Source: Ypsolopha sequella (Eukaryota; Arthropoda; Insecta; Lepidoptera; Ypsolophidae). Taken from it: DNA of 64,000 nucleotides. The notes under the pieces are model-generated. The model ran no database searches and was not told where the DNA came from. It saw only the letters and a program-made list of their open reading frames with translations. Positions 49,301 to 59,159 of the stretch are shown piece by piece (the first letter of the stretch is position 1; every line of letters starts with the position of its first letter). A program made the position numbers and the translations under genes. Location: assembly GCA_934047225.1 (NCBI GenBank), contig OW203992.1:6437501-6501500 (forward strand), given 5' to 3'.

Positions 49301-52300
49301 CAATAAATTTATCTTCTACATTCCTAATTAAACGAAAAAAATAACAATCATTCATTACCATCAGGTAACATTAACATATTATGATCACAGAGTATGTATA
49401 ACTATATAGAGTACCTATTAAGGGATTTAACTTTACATGATCATGTTCAATAAGAGAAAGTCGCGTGAAATACCCCCAGCACATAGGGATAAGCAGAAGA
49501 GGACTTCGGAAGAAAATTGAGTATACTTCAGCGAATAAAAAAGACATGGAAGACGCGTTTCTAACAAATTGTCATAATTTTTATTCGAAAATGGTATGGA
49601 AAATGGCCTCAAAAAGGCAAAAGGCTCAGGATTGGTTCATACGTACTATGTATCAGGCGACACTGGGCCAGTCAATTGGCCGACCTACAGTGACAGTAAA
49701 CGCCATAGAAGCTGACGTGCTCGGCGCTGTTCTCATGGAGTCATTTTTTTGCTCCCTGGTAAACTTGTTAACAGGTGTCATAAAAGACAAGACAAGACAA
49801 GATAAATACTCTTTATTGTGCACCATATAAAATAAAACTTAAAGTAGTAAAACAAGATAAAGGTAGATAACAATGGACGGTCTTATCGCTAAAAGCGATT
49901 TCTTCCAGACAACCTTTGGGTGGAAATGAAGCCAAGGATATAAATCGTAAAGACGGTGTACATCAAAATAAATAATAGACAATTTAATAAGTATGTACTT
50001 ACTATATTATATGTACTAATACTTAAATATGATGAAACATAAAATAAACTAATATATATCTACAAATATACTAAAAAATGTATCTACTAAAAATCTCACC
50101 TGTATTCTTGCTTCCGTTAGTCCAATTTTCATAGCTAATTCTTCTCTGCAACAAAAATACGTTCATCTTCATTTTGGCTCGAAAGTTTTATCTGGTTTGG
50201 GTATACTGGATGACTTTTAACCAAACTCCAATAGTTTTAGAGGTTAAACGTTAGTAGGACACATTTAAAATGCAAAAACAATTGAAATAAAAAAAAAAGA
50301 ATTGAAAAATGTATCTTGGAAATATAATTCATGTTATCCTAGCCATTCCAACTTTGAGAAAATAACTTTGCGCCATCTGATTGTCGTTTCTCCTCAGGTG
50401 ACCATGATTTCTTTAGATTTTACCTTTTTTATTTTTAAGTAATTATTGGGGGTTATATAAAAAGTCATCCCGTATATTTGATTTAAATCAAGCAACAATA
50501 GTAGTTTATGCTACAAGGGCGAAAAGGAATAAATTACGACGATGATTTAAAATACGAGCGCAGCAAGTGTTTTAAACGTAACCGAGTAATTTATTGCTCT
50601 AACGCCCGTGTATCATACTACGTTTTTCAATGCATAATGTGAGGAAATAAAACAAATATAATCTTGTGAACTTTAAATTATGATTGCCTCAAAAGGATTA
50701 CATTCAGAGCCGTTAAACAGTGGAAAAAAAAGTATAAACTTTATGGTACAAAGGAAAGGTTGCAGGTCAGCCAACCATTGTAAATAAATTAAAAATAATA
50801 ATAAAAATAAAGCCCTAGGGCAAAATAATCGACTTTCTGTTCGGTTTTGACGCATAAAAAGTGGGCCTTTACGAGCACTTGCATTGAAAATAATATTTAG
50901 AGAGTGTTAATTTAGCTGTACTTATTACTTTACTTGATACTGATTTATACAACGTGTAACAGAAAGGTGTAACCATATTTGAAGAGCTTATTCAGTCAAT
51001 GGTATAGAACAACTTTTACTATGGAGTCAACCCCGAAATCTCAAAAAAAAAACTGCCCTTCCATACATTTCGGCCAAGCTTCATTGCATTTTCCTATGAA
51101 GCGAGTAATTTTTTTTTTATATACAGGATTTGTTCCATAGTAAAAGTTTTTCTAAACCATTAACTGAATAAGCTCACCAAATATTGTTACACCTTTCTGT
51201 TACACGTTGTATATATGTATATAAATTACAAATGTAAGATTAGATTGGATATAGTAATAATATTTGTAAATGAAGGCCTTGCTATAATTTTCTCATTTCT
51301 CAATGTTACGTTTTAATTTAGTAGCATGTTTTTTGTAAGTACTTGACACACCAGCAGTAATACACATAAGCGATCACGACTTCGTTGTGCGCATTTCGCG
51401 TCTTGTTCTAAGGAATAGAGATACAATTCGATTTCTCTATCTAATGCATATCAATAATATTCGGTGTTTGAATTACCTGGTGAACACGTCAGGGTAATGT
51501 GTCCTGGAGAAGGCCTTCTCCAACTCCTCAAGTTGGAAGCTCGTGAAGGTGGTCCTGTAGCGGCGCTGTTTCCGCTTCGGAGTGAACTCATCCGCGTCAT
51601 CGCTGTCTGCTGACCCTGGGGACAGGAACACTTTTGAGGCTCGCATATGGAAATTACACCTTATTTGAATAGTTCTTTATTATTTGACTTGACAATGGTG
51701 TCGATTCGACGCAACACAATTTAACTTATTTGACAGGACTAACCTTATTTTGAGTTTCCTGTCTTTGTCTTTTCGATACAGAAAGAAAAAGACAGAACGC
51801 TTAAATTAAGTTAAGTCCTGTCAATTAAGTTAAAACGTTTTACACCAAATCGGTGTTTTTATCAGTCATCCCGTGGCGACCAACCGAGGCACATGTAACT
51901 TTCAGGAAAATACAAAAAGAAAACACTAATACTCCTAATAATGTTTATACATATGTAGTAACCATATAATGAAAACCATTAATACATAGGCATGTATATA
52001 ATTATAATATGATAGTAACCATTACATATGTATATAATTACAATATGGTATAGTAACCATATTCTGGAAATGATCATAATATTGTTATCAGATATTGGAT
52101 CTCGATTACCTAATCTAATAATAGTATACACAGGGTGTTAAGATGCGGAAGCCGGAAACGGGAGATAGAACTTGTCCAAACGAACTACTTTTCCTGAAAA
52201 ACCATTGAAAAATTGAGAAAATAAAAAACAGTTGTCTCATACATTTTGGTCGGGTAGCTATGTAACTTTTCTATACAGCAGCCGATTTTTTTTCGCGATT

Positions 52301-52713
52301 CGAGGTTTGGCTCCATAGTCAAAGTTATTTGTATTGACTTCCTCTTAACACTCAGTATAGATTATATACCTATAGTGGTACAATAGCGATGAATTTCGCT
52401 AAATAATACTCAATTTTTATAAGGTCAAATAAAGTAAAATTCTTCAACATTTTCCATATGAAACTCCTAAGAACGCTCTAGAACCATTTCAAGTTTTTTT
52501 CCGTCTTTGGATCGAGTTGTGATTCAGTACCATTCAGCTTAAAGTGAGAGCAGTAAAGTCTATATTCACCTGGAGGGGGTCGTTCAGAACTTGGCGACTG
52601 GTCGGTCCTGGACAGCTCTGGCGTCGTGCTAGGAGAGTCCTTGGTTTGCTCTTGGATGCCCATGTTGTTTGTGAAGTTCTGACGATGGTAGTTCTGCTCT
52701 GCAGGGTAGTAAT
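40061..52713 (-). CDS. al: aristaless-type homeobox transcription factor (five exons visible, 5' end missing)
   Basis: Joined coding segments, in transcript order, are 52713-52570, 51615-51477, 50145-50100, 41387-41191 and 40391-40061. All junctions have AG acceptors and GT donors with matching phases, giving about 285 residues to a TGA stop. The protein has a Ser/Pro/Thr-rich N-terminal stretch, a 60-residue homeodomain from [10 protein letters not shown] to RAKWRKQE with Gln at position 50, the adjoining [14 protein letters not shown] motif, a Pro-rich linker and a C-terminal OAR motif ([14 protein letters not shown]). These are family hallmarks of Aristaless, a nuclear DNA-binding regulator of appendage development in flies and of wing pattern in Lepidoptera. 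Lepidoptera have two paralogues (al1, al2), and I cannot tell which this is. The Drosophila protein is about 400 residues, so this one has a shorter linker. The residue before Tyr-1 of the visible part is split by an intron, so at least one upstream exon exists. Confidence 0.93.
40551..40966 (-). mobile_element. MITE, 'aggtctttacatatgaaat' family, copy 2, inside the last al intron
   Basis: Ends AGGTCTTTACATATGAAAT and, from the other strand, AGGTCTTTACATATGAAAC, with AAT on both sides (a possible 3-bp duplication). It occupies over half of the 0.8-kb intron between the last two al exons. Confidence 0.8.
41191..41387 (-). CDS. al: aristaless, recognition-helix and linker exon
   Basis: 197 bp between acceptor CTTCTAG and donor GTGAGG. 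It encodes [14 protein letters not shown] (end of the homeodomain; recognition helix with Gln50 and Asn51), then [13 protein letters not shown], a Gly/Ala/Pro stretch, and the [18 protein letters not shown] motif found C-terminal to the homeodomain in Aristaless. It ends with two bases of an Arg codon. The upstream intron (41388-50099) is about 8.7 kb and mostly repeats. Confidence 0.96.
41895..42277. mobile_element. fold-back MITE in al intron (383 bp)
   Basis: 'aaggttaaacgtcagtcgct' and 'gcacaaagtgcataa' at the left are mirrored at the right ('ttatgcactttgcgc', 'gcagacgtttaacctt'). The arms include 'aggtttataaagcatgagtt' on both sides. Confidence 0.75.
42680..42930 (+). mobile_element. element related to 26.41-26.83 kb
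   Basis: 'cagttccgttactgactgac' followed by 'gtgcactaaaaaaggatttt' and 'gggggtgaaacgagctgtaa' parallels the 26.4-kb element without its long microsatellite. Confidence 0.5.
42931..43430 (+). mobile_element. non-autonomous element, 'ccggccaagtgcgagtcgg' family
   Basis: Clear 5' block 'aaaccggccaagtgcgagtc', 'ggggttccgtaccacc', then a short mirror 'ggtacggaaccctaaaa' at about 42995. The interior is AT-rich, with (CAGA)n at 43353-43370 and the end 'gaggtacggaaccctaaaaa'. Same type as 10735-11367. Confidence 0.7.
43541..43585. repeat. 15-bp tandem repeat, 3 units
   Basis: 'ttgaataaccctaat' three times in a row without change. Confidence 0.95.
44185..44375. repeat. palindromic element, 'cgcgtacgtacgacgatc' family
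   Basis: Left arm 'gcgaaaacagacgcacac', 'agacgcgtacgtatgatgat' and right arm 'atcgtcgtacgtacgcgtct', 'cgcctgttttcgc' are mirror copies meeting at about 44280. The right arm continues to 'gtaagtggttattt', as at 6998. Confidence 0.75.
44441..44701. mobile_element. TA fold-back MITE family P2, copy 2 (261 bp)
   Basis: TA-flanked, ends 'caaggtgaatttttgatcat' and mirrored 'atgattaaaaagtcacttg'. Lies in the large al intron. Confidence 0.88.
44702..45280. other. unique intronic sequence of aristaless
   Basis: Not repeated in the window. 44720-44960 is less AT-rich and contains 'attatcgatgacgggccgtc', a short palindrome. A possible conserved non-coding element, but this is inference only. Confidence 0.35.
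45285..45425 (-). mobile_element. TTAA MITE family B, partial copy
   Basis: After TTAA (45281-45284) comes GGGGATGCACTGTGCTAAAA, then the family interior 'ctgctctaacgcgtttgttt' and 'gatgccgcgcacgcaaaact', inverted relative to 10129-10548. The other half is missing. Confidence 0.75.
45976..46713. mobile_element. long-arm fold-back element in al intron (about 738 bp)
   Basis: Ends 'agggtgggccgag' and mirrored 'tcggcccaccct'. The arms, each about 280 bp, share 'cttcaggagaaggtgatt', 'aaaactgcatttttataaa', 'aagtcaagtttact' and 'gtctccacggaaaaaaaccg' in inverted order around a 170-bp centre. Confidence 0.85.
46800..47215. other. unique, compositionally distinct block in the large al intron
   Basis: Less AT-rich than its surroundings and rich in TCGA-type words. 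Open in two plus-strand frames for 128 codons (46813-47199) and 99 codons (46826-47125). Neither has a recognisable domain, so this looks like constrained or non-repetitive non-coding DNA rather than a gene. Candidate al regulatory element by position only. Confidence 0.35.
47324..47741 (-). mobile_element. TTAA MITE family A, copy 6 (418 bp)
   Basis: TTAA at 47320-47323 and 47742-47745. Right end 'catatcgcc' with the signature 'cgtccctgtcgcactgagg' and 'gagtaacagggacgctaaaa' next to it. The left end (AGCGCTACGG) is more diverged. Confidence 0.78.
48614..48775 (+). repeat. unidentified coding-like repeat, copy 1
   Basis: 'acatggaagacgcatttcta', 'attcgaaaatggtat', 'gattggttcgtac' and 'gcgacactaagcc' parallel 49543-49735. 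The downstream plus strand is open to 48988 (from 48704). The protein is not recognised. Confidence 0.5.
49543..49775 (+). repeat. unidentified coding-like repeat, copy 2
   Basis: Inside an open stretch of 121 codons (49465-49830) reading [19 protein letters not shown] and [19 protein letters not shown]. Aligns with 48614-48775 at DNA level. Possibly an unfamiliar retroelement protein; no family is named. Confidence 0.45.
49786..49935 (-). repeat. retroposon tail, inverted
   Basis: (AAGAC)n at 49788-49801, 'taaatactctttattgtgca', then 'atttcttccagacaaccttt' and 'gggtggaaatg'. Inverted relative to the SINE tail at 22050. Confidence 0.6.
50100..50145 (-). CDS. al: aristaless, 46-bp homeodomain micro-exon
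   Basis: Only 46 bp, with acceptor TTGCAG above and donor GTGAGA below. It completes Arg31 and encodes [15 protein letters not shown] (homeodomain residues 32-46), ending exactly between Gln46 and Val47. The Q46/V47 intron position is a widespread one in paired-like genes. It is too short to appear as an open reading frame on its own and was placed by phase and by homeodomain identity. Confidence 0.95.
50497..50886 (-). repeat. dispersed repeat, 'gtgctcgtaaaggcccac' family, copy 3
   Basis: Inverted copy of the unit at 59561-59920 and 60076-60456. It shares 'ccctagggcaaaataatcga', 'ttaaacagtggaaaaaa' and 'agtagtttatgctacaaggg'. It sits in al intron DNA between two exons. Confidence 0.85.
50950..51209. 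mobile_element. TA fold-back MITE family P1, copy 5 (260 bp)
   Basis: TA on both sides, ends 'caacgtgtaacagaaaggtg' and mirrored 'cacctttctgttacacgttg'. The most intact copy of the family. Lies in the al intron between the 46-bp exon and the homeodomain exon. Confidence 0.9.
51477..51615 (-). CDS. al: aristaless, homeodomain exon (helices 1-2)
   Basis: 139 bp between a CCCCAG acceptor and a GTAATT donor. It encodes [18 protein letters not shown] followed by homeodomain residues 1-30 (to DVFT) and the first two bases of Arg31. The acidic DSDDADEF patch followed by the basic KRKQRR arm is typical of Aristaless/ARX proteins. Base composition is clearly GC-richer than the flanking introns. Confidence 0.95.
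52129..52355. mobile_element. diverged TA MITE in al intron
   Basis: 'cagggtgttaagatg' at one end and 'cttaacactcag' at the other, with 'ggctccatagtcaaagtt' inside as in family P1. Weak. Confidence 0.4.
52570..52713 (-). CDS. al: aristaless, most 5' visible exon
   Basis: 144 bp. A pyrimidine-rich tract and CAG acceptor lie just above 52713, and the GTGAAT donor lies below 52570. It starts with the last two bases of a split codon (probably Asp) and then reads [11 protein letters not shown]...RPPP, ending one base into a Gly codon. The acidic, Ser/Pro/Thr-rich content fits the poorly conserved N-terminal part of the family. An ATG at 52663-52661 begins MGIQEQ in a good start context (A at -3, G at +4). 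Drosophila Al also begins with MGI, so translation could start here and the upstream in-frame part could be leader. The strong acceptor shows that at least one more exon precedes it. Confidence 0.85.
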
Positions 52714-52789
52714 CTGGAAGAGAGAAGAGTAAATGGTTGGTGACAATGTATAGTATATTTTTTCGTTTACACGAACGAGAGTCGCGCGC

Positions 52790-53190
52790 GCCCTTACTAA
52801 AATTAGCAACTCGATGTTTGTTGGTACGAATATCGACGGAAACGACATCGAAATAACGTTCATATCAGCGCGCAATGCATAGTGGCTGTTACGACGCTCG
52901 CTTCGTCCTTGATAGGGCAAAATAGGAGAAAATAATACTTTTCACATGGACGTGATTGTTCGATTGAATAATCCTATGTTATGTTTATAGCTATCAAGTT
53001 TGTCTATTTATCAAAGCATAAATGAATTAAATCGGCCAAGCCGCTTAGGAGCAGTGGTGGTATGAAAAAGGAAAATGTTGCATATGTTGTCTTAGAATTG
53101 ATAACTCAATATACATTTTTTCAATATTTTTGGTTTGGCCGTAAACGAGGAGTAGGCTTTAGAAAGTACCCATTTGGCAATACTAAGCCC
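52790..53190 (-). mobile_element. TTAA MITE family C, eroded copy next to al exon
   Basis: Interior nearly identical to 61739-62204 ('aacgttcatatcagcgcgca', 'ggctgttacgacgctcg', 'ggagtaggctttagaaagta'). The terminal TTAA is lost on both sides. It begins about 80 bp upstream of the most 5' visible al exon. Confidence 0.8.
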
Positions 53191-54118
53191 ATTATCATCG
53201 AAGGGTCGACCTGTGCCTGCTTGCACAGTGAAACAAGCGAGTCTTGTCCGTGACAAATAGTAGTTTATGGTGACAATGTTCTTTACCAGGACACCTGACG
53301 CTAGAACATCAACAACATCAGGTTTTCAAGGGTTCATTGGAAGAAACTAGGTCTCTTCTCATATTGAAGAAAATATATGTGATTTATCGATCTTTTATCT
53401 AGGGATTCCACCTATAAACAATGTTTTAAGATTTATATTTTTGTTGAAAAAAAAAAAAAAAAACCACCCTCTTTTTGTTGGTTTTCAAACGTTCATTTCA
53501 AAAACGCGGTTAAGAGATCAACTTGTTTTTTTTTATAAAATAGGCAAGAGAAATATGAAGGGATGTTACCTAAATCCAATATTTTTTTCCCTACAAAATA
53601 TTTCAGTATTAGCTAAAAACACACCAATTTGTTGTTTCGCTGCGTGATCACTAGTATTACGCGTCCAAGAACAAGAGGCCAAAGAGCCAACATATAATCG
53701 CCTCTACGAAAAGTAAATAAGGTCTTTGCCATTAGACTTATTGTGCTGGACGGGTAATAAAAAAGTTGCTAGGGTATGCCATCCGCTTAACTGTTTAATG
53801 GACACAATATTACTATAACCGTCATAACATAACATTAAATAATCTTGTCTCTTTTGTCCGTTATCTCTAATGCTAAAGATAATATAAATGCTTTGAGTAA
53901 TTTGTCAATTACAGTATTAACATTGATAGAACGCTCTCCAGAGGAATAAAACTTTGGCTCCATTTATACATGATATTTTATTTATGGTAATGGGACTAAA
54001 AAAATCATAATTCATTAAATAACAAATTTGTATGCTAATAAACATGATTATTATTATTATATATACATGCACAATTTTAAATTTATCAAAATAAATGAAA
54101 AATGCTGGCCAGATCACA

Positions 54119-54240
54119 CCGTCGCGTCGATCGGTAGTGCACCCAGAAGTCTGGCACCATTACCTCGCTGAATAGCGAGGCTAATTCTTTGACCGAAATA
54201 GGCTCCAGCCCTCGGGTCACTGGAAGCGTCGATCAGGCGC
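54119..54240 (-). pseudogene. LINE ORF2 C-terminal remnant
   Basis: The minus strand reads DPRAGAYFGQRISLAIQRGN then GARLLGALPIDATV before a stop. 'QRISLAIQRGN' resembles a motif near the C terminus of some insect non-LTR retrotransposon polyproteins (from memory). Very short remnant. Confidence 0.45.
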
Positions 54241-56116
54241 GATTTTTTTATCACTATTAATTTACTTAATCTGATATCTATAAATTACTAAAACAATGGA
54301 AAACCTTTTACTGACTTTTTTTACTTGACGTGCATTTTGCTTTGTAGGGAACAAACACCTATGCGTTTGCAGACTTGTATTGCAAACAATGATTGTTTAC
54401 ATTTAAAACCGGTATCTTAATTAGTTTAATTGTTAGTAATTGGTCGATCAATTTGTTCTTCTTATTAATTGTTTAGCTGGAAAACGCGGGTGGCGTGACT
54501 CCTTAAACGTAAGGGTGCCCGCAGACTTGCGTATTTGCACGAAGAGACCGCGCGTCAAAACTATCGATTCGTATAAGCTTCGTGCATTTAATTAGTACCT
54601 ACCTACTTATTGACTTTTAAAAGTAAGCTAGTTTAAAGAAATAAATTAGTAAGCTAGCATCATTATTGCAAAGGTAAACTGTATTAACTTGGCTAATGAA
54701 GTTGTAAATACTAAGAAAAGCCGACACAAACTACCAATTTAGTTGTATATGGTTTGGTCACGTATTCAATTTCCTATTCGCATTTAATTTTATTTTGACT
54801 ATTAGATTTATTTTTACTCACACATAACTACCAATATTATGAAAAAGCATAATCCTGCGTGTGAATACCAATATTAAATTATAAGATTTTAAGTTTACAC
54901 GGTTACTGTATATTATAGGAGTACGGGATTCACCGTGTTTAGTTTTTACATCTGCCATGATCGCAGGATGACAATAATGTTAATTATTTCTTCATTTTTG
55001 TGTCTTTTTGCTATTGAATGTTAAGGCGCTCTTATCCCAGAAGAGTGACTCTCTGTCTTTTTCTTTACGTGTAAGGAGTAAAGAAAATAACCACACTTTT
55101 GTACTTTTTCGTTGTTTTTATCGGTTTTTAAATTGTTTAAAAATAAGGGATATGTTTATTAAAACCCACTTACGTGGTCGACCTAGAAAATTTAAAGAGC
55201 AATATTACCAGATATGTTTCGTTAATAAAAGAGTGGAATTATGGAAATGGCATGATTTGAAAGGTCTTATTACATGCTGTGTCCGTGAATTATTTCTATC
55301 GAGCAAAGTTTATCTGATCGTGTAACACATGCGTGGAAGACCTAGATAAAGGTTCGAACTATATTGCGTATTTTTTTTTTAAGTTTTAGACGATATTTGA
55401 AAGTTCAATTTGACTTTGAAATTACTGATTTTGGGATAAGAACGCCTTAATTACTTTTTGATTCATTGATTGGGTGGATGTAAATCTTATTATAGTGCAT
55501 TGCAAGATAGAAAATGCAATTAGAAACAATATCTCCGAGAAACGAACTCATTTTGTTAATCATGGTAATTTTTTGCTACTTTTTTATCCTGTTACTGCAC
55601 CGCACCTACATTTCAAGATCACAGAATACCAATACCATCATTGTAACATTTGTAGTCAACTTTTAACTCTAATTCCTTTCATAGGAAGCTTATATTCGAA
55701 TGGCAATTTGTTCTTCGATCGCTGCAACTATACGACCACCTTAAGAATTGGAGAACTCTGTATTATGAATCAGTGGAAATAAGCCAAATTAAAATAATCA
55801 GTGCGCGCGAACACAGTGCAATAACAAGAAAATAAATTGATTAAATTAACGCGTTTTAATAATTAGACCGGTAATTGTACCCATTAACGGATGATAATTT
55901 AAATAGCTGAAATTGCGAAATTCGGATTTATTACCCATGCGCTCAATTAAATGTTTTTTACTTATTAAAAAGTCAAACCTTATTTATACGAATTATGTTA
56001 ACGAGTAAAGTCTAGCTATGTTAATGTTCACATACTTGGTTTAATGGTTTAAAATCATGACAGATACAGCTTCCTAGTTTTAAACGATCTAACAAGATAG
56101 ATATAGCTGCAATATA

Positions 56117-56378
56117 CAAGGTGACTTTTTGATCATCGTCCAAATTCATATTGGTGGCTTGGTAAGTGATCAGTATCATGGATCAATAAAAATTTTGGGG
56201 AAATTCGTAAAATGAAATTTCGACTCCCCATAGTGATTCACTCGGGACTGGAAGTGAATTTCTATGGGAAGCCGAAATTTCATTTTAGGAATTTCACAAA
56301 AATTGTTATTGATCCATGATACTAACCACTTATCAAGCCTTCAGTATGAATTTGGATGATGATCAAAAATTCACCTTG
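56117..56378. mobile_element. TA fold-back MITE family P2, copy 3 (262 bp)
   Basis: TA-flanked, ends 'caaggtgactttttgatcat' and mirrored 'atgatcaaaaattcaccttg'. Interior as in 26147-26408. Confidence 0.9.
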
Positions 56379-56700
56379 TATACAACAGACCACAACATTA
56401 TTTGAATTAAAAAAAATACATTTCATATCAATTAAAATAGGATTTGGGCTGCGATATTGCCTGCTATCAATTTTTTAACTATTGGTTCAACTATAATCAG
56501 ATCTTCACAGATAAAAAAAAAAGCTTAATAAAACTTTATTTAGGAGTCTACTTCTATGCTTAAGTGTTGTTATAAATAATGAAATGTATGTTCAAAAACA
56601 GCTCATTCCGTACTTCACTTGTTCCCAACTTAAAATATTCCCCTGCCGAGATGTATGTTTGTAAGTAATTATGCATGACTAATAAACGATTATTGGTAAG

Positions 56701-57003
56701 TGGCGGTAGCTCAGGGGTAGAACGCTGGCCTGTCAAACTTGAGCTCCAGTTTCGAACCCCGGTTGGGCATGTACCAATGAGTTTTTTGGAATTTATGTGC
56801 ATAGTATTTGTTCTTACTTATCACTTGCTGAACGGTGAAGGAAAACATTGTAAGGAAACCCTAAAAAGCGTGTATCTGTGCCCGAAGGCTCAACCACCAC
56901 GTTGGAATATAATCATCGGTGAAACACGAGTGTACTGTAACTTGCATTACACAGTTCACACTCAGAGAATATTTGTGACACCCACTCGGTGATTCATGTC
57001 GGG
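56701..57003 (+). mobile_element. tRNA-derived SINE, near full length
   Basis: A-box-like 'ggtagctcaggggtagaacg', B box 'gtttcgaaccccggt', body with 'catgtaccaatgagtttttt', 'gtgcatagtatttg', 'aaaaagcgtgtatctgtgcc', and 3' end with 'cacacagttcacactcaga'-like sequence. Reference copy for the other fragments. Confidence 0.8.
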
Positions 57004-57159
57004 GATATATATATAATTATATATATATTAATAATATAAATATATATAATTATGACATTTTTAGAGCACGGCCCTAGAAATGTCATAATTATGAAATGTT
57101 AATAATCGAACAACCTCGTTTAGCCGATGATTTTTTAGTTTCAACGTGATAAAGGACGA

Positions 57160-57352
57160 GCCGGTCGTGAATTTCGGTCACAAATACACACTTTCCGAGC
57201 ATGCAGGTTTCATTACAGTGTTTTCGGTTACCGTTTCGCAAATGTCAAGTCTATAAATTCAAAAAACATTCCAAAAAAGATATTGGTGCATAGGAGAAAT
57301 CGAACCTGGGTCTCAAAATCCTACCCACTGAGTTGCGGTCGCTTATAGTGCA
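57160..57352 (-). repeat. SINE, inverted, diverged
   Basis: 'caaatacacactttccgagc', 'gcaggtttcattacagtg', 'atcgaacctgggtctcaaa' and 'actgagttgcggtcgc' are the reverse of the SINE body and head. Confidence 0.6.
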
Positions 57353-58124
57353 CAATGTTTTGACCAAAATATTAAAAAGCATTTACACTATTGCTTTTAT
57401 TTTTGTTTATGTACGGTGGATCAAAGATTACACGTGGATTTTCCATGAATGTTGCCAGTGCATAAATAATACACAATAATTAATCAAATTATCCTAATTT
57501 GCAACTGCAGTATCATTGAGGTAATTCAGACCTCTGTTTCTTACGATGCAATCAAAGTTGCCGAGTTATAGGTTAATTGTATTATCTACCGCAATTACGA
57601 CCCATTACTGGATTATGACCCTAATTACTTAGCTATTAAAATATCGTTCTTACGATTCTGAGAGATTTTAATGCGAATAAAATATAATATTTATGTTTGT
57701 TTGGTACCTTGATGAGATTGTAAGAAGAACATTGGAAAAACAATGATTTTAAAATGATAAGAAACTCTAAGGAAAGCTATGAGGTAATTCTTCTCTTTGT
57801 AGTTTCGCTCTCATTTTTAACTCAGGTTATGTTTTTATATCCATATAAATAAGTGATTTGATGTTAATTTATTTTCTTTGTAGTTAGTGTAAATTTTAAG
57901 TATTATTTATAATTTAGTATTATTTATGTTATTTAAGTTTCTTGTTAATAAAATATTTGATGTTATGATTCATTTACTAAAATAAAGTTCATAGACGACT
58001 GGAGCGTTTATACACGATAGTTTTTTATTTAAGAGTAATATGATGAAAAGTTTGGTTATTTTCTTTACTCTTTACACGTAAAGAAAAGACAGAGACAAAG
58101 ACAAACGCTCGGTGCACCCTTAAG

Positions 58125-58545
58125 GTGCTCCACAATGCTAAACATCAGTTTTGCATTGGATTCAGTTCCGTCAATACAGATGGTAAAAATGTGAAAAAAA
58201 TATGGTGTGTTTCTTGACTCAAGAGAATGATTAATTACAATTTACTAAATAAATAAAATAAACAAACTTTCAATCTCCTTTCAATTATAAAACTTTAAAA
58301 AATAATGAATTTCACGAAAAAAGTCATTCATTTTCCATATTTCAAAACCGATTAAAACGAAACCAACACACGCAGATACTAACCAGAAATAAACATCTTT
58401 ATTACATAAAAAATATAGTTAATGTCCAAATGTAGCCGCGATTTCAAAATAACTGAAGTTTGGCGTGAGCTGCATTTAGAGCAGGATAGACAGTTAAAAA
58501 ACAAAAGCGTTAGAGCAAGACTGAATTTTAGCATTGTGCAGCCCC
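58125..58545 (+). mobile_element. TTAA MITE family B, copy 2 (421 bp)
   Basis: TTAA at 58121-58124 and 58546-58549. Ends GGTGCTCCACAATGCTAAA and, from the other strand, GGGGCTGCACAATGCTAAA. Same orientation as 10129-10548. Confidence 0.88.
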
Positions 58546-58549
58546 TTAA

Positions 58550-58735
58550 GCTGTTGATGCATATTTGTGCCCGAAGTTCGGCGATAGGGCTCACGTAGGC
58601 AGCACGTTATAAAGTAATAATCGTTGGTAAAACGTGGGTATATACGATTGTGGTCTATGACTTACATTTCACAGTCCATACTCAGAAACACCTTTGACAT
58701 CCTCACGGGGATCCATGTTGTGGTGATGTGTTATA
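58550..58735 (+). repeat. SINE 3' part
   Basis: 'gtgcccgaagttcggcgata', 'gggctcac', 'cacagtccatactcagaaac' and 'tcacggggatccatg' match the SINE 3' region. Interrupted by the family-B MITE just upstream. Confidence 0.6.
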
Positions 58736-58740
58736 TTATT

Positions 58741-59159
58741 AGGTCTTTACATATGAAATTGCCGTTTTCTATAGAGAATTTGAAGAAAACTCAATTTTCA
58801 GTACTAACATTTTTGTATTTTGATTAGGAATGACAAATCCAAATGATGTAGTTTCTTTTGTGTATGAATGAGACAACATTAAGCTAACAGCAACATTAAT
58901 TTAATTTTTGAAAAGTGTCAGCTGTAAAAAATTATTACGAATCTTATCATGGAAATGGATGGCATTAAGGACGAACTCTTTTTGAAGATTGAACTTTTAT
59001 AATCAAACTGAAAATAAAAACAAAATTTAATACGTAGGTGTAAAACCTTGAAATCAACTTTCATACAAAAAACAAATAATTGAAATAGCTATTGAATTAC
59101 AGAAATTACGAACTCATGAATCTGTAAGAAAATTTCTGCAATTTCATATGTAAATACCT
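58741..59159 (+). mobile_element. MITE, 'aggtctttacatatgaaat' family, copy 3 (419 bp)
   Basis: Ends AGGTCTTTACATATGAAAT and, from the other strand, AGGTATTTACATATGAAAT, with ATT on both sides. Opposite orientation to the copy in the al intron. Confidence 0.8.

Noticed and set aside
52534..52920. 128-codon minus-strand frame overlapping the 5' al exon
   Set aside because: It is in a different frame from the al exon and runs through the splice acceptor into a MITE fragment.
54119..54240. rRNA fragment
   Set aside because: The GC-rich conserved look suggested rRNA, but one frame reads as a LINE C-terminal motif instead.
55008..55782. Two open frames of about 100 codons as upstream al exons
   Set aside because: They are on the plus strand, whereas al runs on the minus strand, and the sequence shows no known motif.
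56701..56775. tRNA gene
   Set aside because: Same reason: head of a tRNA-derived SINE with a 230-bp body.
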